A DNA stretch of 64,000 bases. Source: Azorinus chamasolen (Eukaryota > Mollusca > Bivalvia > Cardiida > Solecurtidae). The stretch covers positions 64,268,636 through 64,332,635 of the forward strand of contig OY755236.1 in the NCBI GenBank assembly GCA_963576725.1. The letters are read 5' to 3'. Positions 45,501 through 55,700 of this stretch are shown one piece after another. The notes under the pieces were generated by a model, which did not search any database, had not been told where the DNA came from, and saw nothing but the letters and a program-made list of their open reading frames with translations. A program made the translations under genes and the position numbers. How positions within the stretch are numbered: the first letter of the stretch is position 1; every line of letters starts with the position of its first letter.

Positions 45501-46589
45501 ACCGGAAAGTTTTCCAAATCCATATGTACATTTGTACTGTTAAACCATAGCTGTGGTTAGTCAATAAAGGAGAAAAAAACTCACACCTTTGTTTATTTTA
45601 TACCGGCACAAAACAGGTCATGCTTTGTGTGTGAAAATAACTATCAAACTGGTTAACTCTTTCACCGTCGTATGCTATTTTTTCAAACAGTCTAACTCTA
45701 TCCGAGTAACGCGGCGTCTCATCAGGAGTCAAACTCGTTGGCAACCTGAATATACATGTAGTTCTGTAAAGACATTGACGATCCTTCCAGTTTGAAGTTC
45801 GAAGCAGACGGTTTCAGGAGAAGAAAATTACATTAAAGCCAGTCTAAACTGGAATTTAAAGTACAAGAATTGAGATCCGTTTAGGCAAGGGCTGTTGAAT
45901 GCAGGGTAAAAATCAATCTGTGTGTGACTTTCTTCCTATATAAAGGTTCCACACAGTATTGACTCTAATTAAAAAAAACGTCCAGTTTGGAGAGGACTTT
46001 CTGTATTAGGACCCACGAGAGGTATAGTGCATTCCATTTAGATACGTTGAATAAGGCCGACGACGATTTTGTACCACCGGTATTGCAGTGTTTTAACTGC
46101 CATATACTCGGAACAAAAAAATAATTTACATACTTGTCGATAGCGACAGAGTCTTATATCTTGACTCAGATTTCGTTCAACGTAACTATGTAAAGAGGGC
46201 TTCGTATTCCTTAACCCTTTACCTAATGAATGTTCATGTAAAGAAATAATGACCTAGTGAATAGTTATTAGCTAACGTTTATACTGAAATTAAGCTCCGA
46301 TATTTGGTCCCTGATAGTCACATAGTATCATATATAGAATATTCCTTAAACAAACACAATACATGTAGATCCTTATGAAACAGATCACACAGGAGCTATC
46401 AGAATTTTGAAAATGCGTAAAAATGTGTATCTGGTATTGTACATGAAACCACAATTAGCATGACTTCTCTCGGAGACGATCGGTGTAATTCAGAATATTT
46501 ACAGAAGTAAAGTCTATACACTGCATGGCCTAAGGCTGTATGATGAGGATGCCTTTTAATGGAATTCAAATGTCAGTTTGAGTTTGAGT

Positions 46590-47012
46590 TTGAGTTAGGG
46601 AGAGAGCAAAAGATAGGAAAGGGAGAGACAGACAGACATATAGATAGATAGGATGAATGGACTGGTGCGTAAGTGGGTCAACGATAGACATACAGAGAGA
46701 TATGGAGTCATAGGAGAGAGAGAGAGAGAGACATAGAGAGAGACGAGAGATAATGATGGAAGAGGATAGAGCTAGAGAGGAGATCGGAGAGAGAGAGAGG
46801 GAGAGAGGGGGTGACGGGAAAGAGAGATATAAAGAAATAGGGAGGATCAGAGAGAGAAAGATAGATAGGCTGATCTATAGATGGATGGGATTATGGTAAG
46901 CAGGTTGATGATAGTGAGCGAGGGAGAGAGGGGGGGAGGAACGAGAGAGGAAGAGAGGAAAAAGAGCGTTATAGAAGAGAGAGAGAAAGAATGAGAGAGA
47001 GAGAGGGAGAGG

Positions 47013-47082
<70 letters not shown>

Positions 47083-47110
47083 AGGGGGGGGGGGGGGGCG
47101 GGCGGGCGGT
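46590..47110 (+). repeat. GA-rich tract ending in (AG)n and poly-G
   Basis: The (AG)n run is near 47018-47076, followed by GGGAGGGAGG and a G run to 47098. Inverse partner of 34570-35220. The open frames on the minus strand are artefacts. Confidence 0.88.
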
Positions 47111-47188
47111 TAGACAGACAGAAACTTGTACACACACTTACAGAGAGAGACAGACACGGGTAGAGGCACAGAGACTCACAATAACATA

Positions 47189-47390
47189 CAGTAAAACTTG
47201 TCTTAAGCGACCGGACAAAGGAATCTTAAAAATTAGGTGGTTGCTTAATGCAGGGCAAATGTAATGCAGAAAGCTCATAAAGGAGCTTTCTGCATTAATT
47301 TTGAGTTTTGACCTGCATTAAGCTGCCACCTGCCTTTCAGACCATTAATATTAGCTCTTTTTACTTGTTCTTAATCTGCTAGCATCTCAG
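47189..47390. mobile_element. TA-flanked MITE (family D) in the right arm
   Basis: Starts CAGTAAAACTTGTCTTAAG after TA; arms GGTGGTTGCTTAATGCAGGG / CCTGCATTAAGCTGCCACC around AGCTCATAAAGGAGCT. The right terminus has decayed. Allelic in origin with 34356-34565. Confidence 0.7.
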
Positions 47391-47879
47391 ACCAAGGTAG
47401 GTATGTCTATCTTTCTGTCTGTCTCTCTGTATATCTGGTCGTCCGTCCGCTGGCCCACTTTCATTTGTCACTTTCGGGCTAATTAGTTGTTTGTCGCAGC
47501 TAGTTTCAATTGGCTACTTTAAACTGTTTGTCTAAAAGTTAGCCTCCAACATATTGCAAGGAAAGGGTAAGCGAAAAAACGCTTTTATTAACCCAGGAAT
47601 GTATGTAAAAGCATTAAAGAATTATCGTATCTTAAAGGAAATCACTATTCCTTTCTATGCAATGCGATCTAACAGGTGTTAGCCGCTTCGATAGTCCACA
47701 AGATTATGCGTGGCGATAGCCGGTAAAGCCGTTCTTAATAAACACGACTTACCCACCCATTATCAACAACGATAACATTAAAATACACGCGACTAGATAT
47801 ATTTTTTTTGTCATAGAGATCTTAAGAAATATTTATAGAATTGATCAACGTAAAAATTATTATAAATAAAGACCTAGAA

Positions 47880-48270
47880 AAAAAATTACAACATCTTTAC
47901 GTTCGGATGGATGGGCCTCGATCGTCGGAGGTCTGATTGACCAAACAAAAACAACAAAAACAATAAAATAAAAGCAATAAACTCCAAGTTCTTTATACCA
48001 ACAGGTGAAATAGTACAATAGAATAAATCCCACTAATTATTTACAGGAGACATACTTTGGGGAAAAAATACAGCATGTTTACTTTCAGATGGAGGTGGGG
48101 CTAATGTCCGGGGCCGATTTACCAATTAAAAACACCAAAAACAATAAAACATAAGCTATAAACTCCAATTTTCTTTTCACCAACATGTGAAATAGTACCA
48201 CAACATCAGTCCCGCGAAATATTAACTGGATACATGCCCTAGGAAAAAAGATATAGCATCTTTACGTATA
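47880..48270 (-). repeat. Inverse counterpart of the 174-bp tandem array
   Basis: CATCTTTACGT-like unit borders near 47892, 48073 and 48258. Unit content (TGAAATAGTAC, GGCCGATTTACC) is the inverse of the left-arm array. Confidence 0.75.
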
Positions 48271-48559
48271 CGTTACGTATACGTTACTGTCTTTAGGTAC
48301 TCCGCTCTCTCTCTTTACTTTTCTTCCTTGCAATACTCGTTGTAAAACACTTGGTAAGAATAATCATTATTAAAAGACGAAACCCTAGACTATATACTTA
48401 GTTTTCATTTACTACTTGAAAGAACCTGGGTAATAGCAAGCCTGTTACAATAGTATGGGTCTTAATATTTGTTTGGTACGTTCTTTCACATTCCTTTGAA
48501 ATTTATAAAACAAAACAAAAAAGAACTAGAGGTTTGTTTTTGTCATAAAAACAGATGTC

Positions 48560-49215
48560 TCTCCCGTCATCCTCTTTCCAATCCACAAGTGTAATGTCTG
48601 TAATGTCTGTAACTCCAAAGTTATCAGGAGGAGACAATTCAAAATCCCCAGGTGTATAACAACTCATGCTGGTGAACATTCCTGCGAAGTTTGGTGACTC
48701 TAGCCCTAGCGGTTTCAGAGATACGCGCGACACAAAGTTTGTCCAACGTTATCAGGGGATACAATCAAAAATGCCAGATGCATAACTCATGCTGGTCAAC
48801 ACTCCTGTGAAGTTTTGGTGACTCTAGCCCTACTGATTTAAGAGACATGTGCAACATATTTTTAGTCACCTAGGGCAATAACTCCAAAGTTATCAGGAGG
48901 AGACAATTAAAAAACAGGTGCACAACAACTCATGCTTTGAAGTTATTGCCCATGTGACTTAAAATCAGACAAACTTTACTTTGTGTCGCGCGTATCTCTG
49001 AAGCCAGTAGGGCTAGAGTCACCAAGCTTCACAGGAATGTTGACCAGCATGAGTTGTTGTGCACCTGGAGTTTTTTAATTGTCTCCCCTGATAACTTTGG
49101 AGTTACTGTCCCTGATGACTTAAAATTAGACAAACATTGTGTTGCGCGTATCTCTGAAACCGCTAGGGCTAGAGTCACCAAACTTTACAGGAATGTTTAC
49201 CAGCATGAGCATTAC
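48560..49215. repeat. Imperfect palindromic repeat, centre near 48955
   Basis: The left half has AACTCCAAAGTTATCAGGAG, CTAGCCCTAGCGGTTTCAGA, ATACGCGCGACACAAAG (with a second, diverged unit 48745-48950). The right half has the inverse, TTTGTGTCGCGCGTATCTCT, AGGGCTAGAGTCACCAA and CCTGATAACTTTGGAGTTA, also twice. No gene is recognised. Confidence 0.72.
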
Positions 49216-49239
49216 GTATACCAAATATAAATTCAATAA

Positions 49240-49690
49240 CAACTTTAAAATTGAAGGAGGAGTTTGCGACACTAACTACCAATGATTTATGCCAAAATGA
49301 CAAAAAAAATCAAAGTTCAAGGGGAGATAATTCTGCAATGTCCAGCACTAAACACACTGAAATTGAGTGTTGCACATCTACCATTCATGTTTATTATGTA
49401 TAACACTTATACACTGAATAACTTTCAAACTGAAGGAGGAGTTCGTGACACCAACTCCACATGTTTCATGCCAAAATGACAGCTATTCTGCCATTTTGGC
49501 ATGAAACATGTTCAAGGGGAGATAATTCTGCAATGCCCAACAGTAAATTAGTATGTATACCAAATATAAATTCAATAACTTTAAAACTGAACGAGGAGTT
49601 TGCAACACCAGCTACCCATGTTCAAATGCGGACGGACCGACCTCATGACCAACCGACCAACTTGATTCCAGTATACCCCTTCAAACAAGT
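49240..49690 (-). repeat. Inverted end of a TATACCCC-type dispersed repeat
   Basis: CAAGGGGAGATAATTCTGCA occurs at 49318 and 49513; GGACGGACCGACC, CAACCGACCAAC and TATACCCCTTCAAACAAG close it at 49690. The inverse relation to the start of the repeat at 53806 (TATACCCCCACAAACAAAG, GGTTGGTTGGTC) identifies it. Confidence 0.65.
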
Positions 49691-50930
49691 TTGTGCCTGT
49701 GTCGCTGGCATCTACTGATGACAGCATGCACTCTGCTAGCAACTCACTCTTAGCTGATATTCTAACTAGGGATCTGGTAAATCCACCTTGCGCGACCCTG
49801 CATGGAATTTCAGCAGTAGTCATAGATGGACAGGGATTGGTTATGGTTATTGGGAAACCACAAGATGCCATCACACTCGGTGACTGTGCAGATGCATTTG
49901 TGAACACTGTGATGACCATGAGTGCAAGCTTCGAGCAAACTGAAGTGGTATTTGACCATTACCAGCAACATTCCATAAAATCTGGAACAAGACAAATGCG
50001 TGCAAAAGGATCGCGCCCAATAAGAAGAGTGGTAGGTCAATTCCGCTGCCAAGTAAATGGGAAAACTTTTGCTCATTGTCAGAGAACAAAAAGGACTTCT
50101 GAACTTCTCACCAATCATATTATTCAGAATGCGCCTACCAATAAGACCATTGTAGTTGCTGGTGGTCAGTGGAATCATCAAATCCTGACCTGGAAACATC
50201 TTCACTACAGGCCAACCACGAGGAGGCTGACACGCGTCTGGTGCTCCATTGCCTGAACATTGATTGTGAGTCAATTGTAGTTGCTTCTCGGGATACAGAT
50301 GTATTGGTACTTTTGACAGCCCATTACTCGAACATGAAATATACCACACTTTAGATGAAGAGTGGCACATCCAAAGATGTTCCAATTCATGACATCAAAC
50401 AAAGTTTACCTGATCCAGTAGTTAACTCCTGTTGGCATTTCATGTCATTACTGGTTGTGACAGTGTTTCTCAGCTATCGGGGCACAGCAAGCAGACGGCA
50501 TGGAAAGTGTACCAAGAACAACTACTGTTGCTTCATGACCTAGACAGAGGAGAACTTATACAGGCTACTGTTTCAGCTGCTGAATCATTCATATGCCGGT
50601 TGTATGGAGTAATGGACGTCGATCAATGTGATAAGGCCCGTGTCAAGTTGCTCAGTAAATGTGTAGCCCAGGAGTCATTGCCACCCTCCACTGATGCCAG
50701 CAGGCTCCATATCAAACGCTCACACTACCAGACAATGGTGTGGATGCAAACTAGTGATTGTACTCAGATACTACCACCAGTTACTGACTGGTTGGCTGGT
50801 TTCTGGTGATCGTTTGCAGCCAGTTCTTATGACACTACCAGCGATTCCGGAATCTTGCCTAGAGATCATAAGCTGTGGTTGTGCCAAGGGATGCACTTGT
50901 CTACGTTGTTAGTGTATAAAAGTTAGACTG
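49690..50930 (+). pseudogene. Frameshifted copy of an invertebrate multigene family with FEN1-like motifs
   Basis: Three reading frames carry one ancestral protein. Frame 1 (49693-50165): AVVIDGQGLVMVIGKP, EVVFDHYQQHSIKSGTRQMR. Frame 3 (50169-50430): NHEEADTRLVLHC and SIVVASRDTDVLVLL, with an in-frame TAG at 50352-50354. Frame 2 (50432-50809): FHVITGCDSVSQLSG, SKQTAWKVYQ. Frame 3 again to 50912: PESCLEIISCGCAKGCTCLR, a Cys-rich tail. The order D-G, VVFD...K..R, EEAD, DTDV, TGCD follows the metal-site motifs of FEN1/XPG 5' nucleases (PIN-like fold); that reading is my inference. I recall many unnamed invertebrate proteins of this type. Three frame changes and one stop mean this copy is dead. 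Confidence 0.75.
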
Positions 50931-52414
50931 AGGTACACAGACTTTTGCAAATGTATGGACAGTTTATTACAGTGCAGAAACATTGATTAACATAGATGAG
51001 AGATATAATTTGACATTGTGTAAAATATAGGGAACGTATTATCTAGAAATCACCCATAACAGACACATGCTTACAATAATACCATTTATTATACAGACTG
51101 CAAATAAGTATTTGTCACATCTTGTGACATATCATAATGTGTTTCTAATATATTAATCATGATCCAAACAATGTAACGCAATTAACACGTATTTTTGAAC
51201 CATAGTTAGTAATTTTGGACTTTTTTGCAATAGCAATGCAAAACGGTGGCCATTTTGAATTTCAAATGGGTGCCATCTTTTCAAGCTTCTTATAATGTAT
51301 CTTCCTAAACTAATTCAAGTATATATACTCAGCTTGGGTGCAATATTTGATAATTTTTTGTACAACAATGTGAAAAAAAATTATGGCGGCCATTTTTTTC
51401 ATTTTTGACCCCTTAAAAGTCAAAATTCAGCTTGGTATCAACTATTTTTCGATTCAGCACCCTTCAATTAGGTTAAAACACAAGCCATCTGTAATGTATC
51501 TTCCTAAACTAATTCAAGTATATATATATATACTCAGTTTGGATGCAATATTTGATAAAATGTTGAATAACAATATGGAAAAAACATTATTATGGCGGCC
51601 ATTTTGTTTTCCATTTTTGGGCCCTTAAAAGTAGAAATCCAGCTTGGTATCCACTTGTTTTGGATTCAGCACCATTCAATTAGGTTAAAACACTAGGATA
51701 CCAAGCATTACCCCAATTTGCCTTCACCATTTAGATTTTTTTTTTAATTTGATCTAGTCTAGTTTGACCTGTTCCCTTTTAGACCAACCCGAGAAAAGTT
51801 GTGGATAAGGATTTTTAAAATAAGTCCTATCATTTAATAAAGGCAAATTTAAAGCAAACTAAAAATTGTGTGAAATGTAAGATAAGATAATCTTTATTTA
51901 AAGTCGGTTGAACATTATCAACATATAAAACGAAGCCATTGTCCAACATGAATAGACTATCCAGTTAACAAATCAAACAAAAACAGCATTACGTTAAAAA
52001 GTGCTGATTTAGATCAGAGGCCCTAAAAACTGCCATAAAGAGGACAACTAAAAAGCTGATACTCAAAAAGAACACAAAAGTGTGGCATATAAGAAAGTAA
52101 TTAAAAACATATATCACCTCAAATCAGATTTGAGGGGAACTGATCAGCAACTTCCACACCACTAGATTTCATGGTAATTGATTGATTGGTTAGTTCTTTA
52201 ATCAAGTATAACACACTAATATCAAGTTTGCAAGTTATATCTGATTTCAAATCGCCTGGAATCATTTCTGACAACACCTTACTGTAGTTTTATATTGGAT
52301 CCGAAACGGCTTGAGTCCGAAACGACACGACACAGTAACCCGTCAGCTGTAGTGATAGCCAAATAGTAATCTTCAAGCGTCTGGTGAGACAGGTCAGAAA
52401 CAATCTCGCCGAAA
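50931..52414. other. Intergenic stretch between the pseudogene and ATAD1
   Basis: It contains a two-copy tandem of about 199 bp (ATGTATCTTCCTAAACTAAT at 51295 and 51494, with GGCGGCCATTTT after each) and, near 51880-52110, an A-rich segment whose complement starts with AAATAAAGATTATCTTATC, a possible LINE tail. The ATAD1 promoter should lie at its right end; no TATA box or clear initiator is seen. Confidence 0.55.
51295..51690 (+). repeat. Tandem duplication, about 199-bp unit
   Basis: Both units read ATGTATCTTCCTAAACTAAT, then a TATATA run, TCAGNTTGG, ATGGCGGCCATTTT, TTAAAAGT, CAGCTTGGTAT and ATTAGGTTAAAACAC. Confidence 0.78.
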
Positions 52415-52732
52415 ATGTCGTCAGAAAATGTGTCGCTTGATCTTGCTCTTGTGAAGGATAAATTTAACGAACTGATTGAATTCGTCAAATCGAAACTTCC
52501 TGACATTTCAGAGAATGTCAACGTTACACGAAATGACACATTTCTACAACAAATTGCAGTTACAGCATCAGATGAGGTTCAACAAACAGCTGCGAGAAAA
52601 GAGCTCGTTGGGAAACTAATTTCATCAGGAATAGGTCTTCTTGCGTCAATAGCCATATCCTACATTCTAGTAAATTACCTAACTAATGCAATGGATCCAA
52701 CGAGAAAGGAAAAACAGAAAGCCAGACTTAGA
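52415..52732 (+). CDS. ATAD1: ATAD1 coding exon 1, N-terminus and membrane anchor
   Basis: The ATG at 52415 (GCCGAAAATGTC) is the first in frame; the next Met is in MDPTRK after the membrane helix, so this start is required to include the anchor. The donor GTAAGT is at 52733. Residues 1-106: a charged, coiled-coil-prone region (VKDKFNELIEFVKSK), then KELVGKLISSGIGLLASIAI and SYILVNYLTNAMDPTRK. SGIGLLASIAISYILVNYL is the membrane helix. Confidence 0.93.
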
Positions 52733-55700
52733 GTAAGTTAAACGTTACTCTATTTCTAAGGTCTACTCCTGTTTACAAAGTGGTGCAAATTTACTTTCGA
52801 TTTGTGGAACAGCTTACCAGCATATGCCGTTCAACAGTCGGATCTAGAGGGGTTTAAGAGTCATGCACCCCTCTCTTTTTAGCCATCCCTGAGAGGTGGG
52901 AAATAGTGTTTTTACCTGATTTTAAATGTTAATGCCTGTTTCCTATGGATTTGTGGTTTCCTATGTCAGTGCCGGTGATCATCGGCAATGCGCGGAACAT
53001 TTGAACGGAAAAGGCCGATAATACTTTGTTGTAGAACCAAAATTATAGGTATTGATGAAATCGGTTTATTTTGTATCAAAGGGACATTTTTAGATATAAG
53101 TTCAAATTGACAATCTTCATAATTCATAATAATGATTGAGCATAACAAATACAAAGTTTTATGATATTATTGAAAATATGCGTTCTTTGTAGGGACTTCC
53201 TCTTTAAATGTAGGGAAATCAGTATCATGAACTTCAAAATTTAAATTAATGGTGATTTTAACCCTTTCCGCCATGAATATTAATATTATAACTTATGTAT
53301 TTATCACTTCCTGAATATTCATAGACTTAATTTTTTATAATTACACATTATCAAGGAAATATTTGACTGTGACAGAACTTCTGAATCAGATCGATATCAT
53401 CCCATAAGCAAATAGAGCAGGCCAGGATCAAACAGTTCCTACTGGAGCTGTCTGATTTGGGTCTACTCTGTTAGCAAAGATGCCATCAGTCATTTGTATG
53501 ATGGAAAATGTTAAATTGTTTTCTATTGTGACAGTCAATTTTGAAAGTGACGTGTTTTGCAAAGAGCGCCTTTTTGGTTTGAAAATTCTTTTCATCTGGC
53601 ATGCAGGCTACTTTCAATTGAAGAATGTTAAAAATGCAAACTGTTTATAAGTAAATGTAGTTGTATAACAAGAAAAAAAAATGAAGTAATTTACAGGTTG
53701 GTGATAAAAATGAAAATTTATACATATATTTATTGGATGTTTATTACAGGCAGAGGCAATGTTGAGAAATCTTGGAGTTGAAAATGTTAAGGTAATTACT
53801 GTGTTTTTATTATACCCCCACAAACAAAGTTTGAGAGGGGGTATATAGGAGTCAGTGTGTTGGTTGGTTGGTCTGTCTGTCTGTCTGTCCGTGGCACAGC
53901 CTGGCATAGTGAACACTCTAGTGGTCACAATTTTAGTCCAATCTTCATGAAACTTAGTCAGAATGATCGTCTTGATGAAATCTCGGACGAGTGTGAAAGT
54001 GGGTCACATGGGGTTAAAAACTATGTCACTAGGTCAAATAGTAGGAAAACCTTGTGAATACTCTAGAGGTCACATTTTCAGCCCAATCTTCATGAAACTT
54101 AGGTCAGAATGATAACAAGGTCAGAATGATAACATTAATAAAATCTCAGAGGAATTTGAAAGTGGGTCATATGGGGTCAAAAACTAGGTCACCAGGTCAA
54201 ATGGTAGAAAAACCTTGTGAACACTCGAGAGGCCAAATATATAGCCGAATCTTCATGAAACCTTATCAGCATGAAGTGTGAAAATGGGTCAAGTGGGGTC
54301 AAAAATTAGGTCACTAGGTCAAATAGTAGGAAAACCTTGTGAACACTCTAGGTCACATTTTCAGCCCAATCTTCATGAAATGTGGACAGAATAATTGTCT
54401 CAATAAAATCTCAGACAAGTTCAAAAGTGGGTAATATGGGGTAAAAACTAGGTCACTAGGTCAAATAGTAGAAAAACCTTGTGGACACTCAAGAGGTCAC
54501 ATTTGTTGCTGGATCTTCATGAAACTTTATCAGAATTATTGTGAGTGGGTCACGTGGGGTCAAAAACAAGGTCACTAGGCCAAACAGTAGAAAAACCTTG
54601 TGAACACTCTAGTAGTTACATTTGTTGTCCAATCTTCATGAAACTTGGTCAGAATGATTGTCTTGATAAAATCTGGGACAAGATTGAAAATTGGTCAAGT
54701 GAGGTGTAGCATAATAGTATGCTACTGTTATAAGTTTGCTTCTTGACATAAAGATAAATCTATGTGTACTCATTAAAGTGTAGCATAATAGTATGCTACT
54801 GTTTAAAGGTTGCTTACAGAGTAAGGGTTTCACGGTACATTGTACTTAATGAGTACACATAGATTTATCTTTATGTCAAGAAACGAACTTATAGAGGTCA
54901 AGCAGTCATGCATGTAAGGCTGGCGAAATCGTGTAGACTTGTCCAAGCCAGTGGGTATAAATACATGTTAAGTCTGAGTGAGCATGGGGGATGAGAGTTG
55001 AGAGCTATGATGATATCATTATGTTAGTATTATGCCACTATACGATTATTAAACTATGAAGAAAACTCAAGTCTAAGTTCTGATTACGCCACAGAGGTAA
55101 AAAAACTAGGTCACTAGTTTGATTTGCATTCAAGGCAGCTGAGCGGGGGTATACATCACCTTCAGTGATAATTCTAGTTTATTCTGGATATTGTTGCCAC
55201 ATATATAAGGATTATGATATTATAGTAACTGTTTACTTGATGAATATTTATGTAGGAAATATTGATATCATAAATCTTTATTAGCTGAAATTTTGTACTG
55301 GCATCATAAACAAAGGAATTTTTTACTGTGCCAGAAACTGTAAGATCAGATTTATATTATCTTCTCCTACAGGAGCTGTCTGGTCTTGGTATACTCTTGT
55401 CTATTAATGCATGAAAAAGGATATTTATGGAGTAAAGTGTAAATTTGTAGGATAATCTTTTCACTTACCGTAGGTCATTTTATGTTCAAGCTCAGAGATA
55501 GGCTTTGTAAGACAATGTTGTTGTTTTTTATGCGCCCACCTAACAAAGGTGGTCGTATATTGGCGTGGATCCGTCCGTCCATCCGTCAGTATGTCCGTGC
55601 GTTTGTCAGCAACATTTTGTTTGTCCGCCGTTTTCTCGGAAAACTATTCGACGGATATTAATGAAACATCACACAAATCTTTAATGCATCAAGATCTGAC

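Larger units (their letters stand above)
45190..48302 (-). repeat. Right arm of the 15-kb imperfect inverted repeat
   Basis: Inverse of 33221-36560. It starts near GTCATTATTTC / GATGGGTTTACACCTACAG (cf. 36515-36533) and ends ACGTATACGTTACTGTCTTTA. It carries LINE sequence at 45298-45500 and a longer GA tract. Confidence 0.82.

Noticed and set aside
49810..50385. 191-residue minus-strand frame opposite the FEN-like pseudogene
   Set aside because: The sense strand carries conserved motifs in consecutive frames; the antisense frame is a shadow.
52279..52539. 86-residue minus-strand frame overlapping ATAD1 exon 1
   Set aside because: Antisense of a well-supported exon, without motifs.
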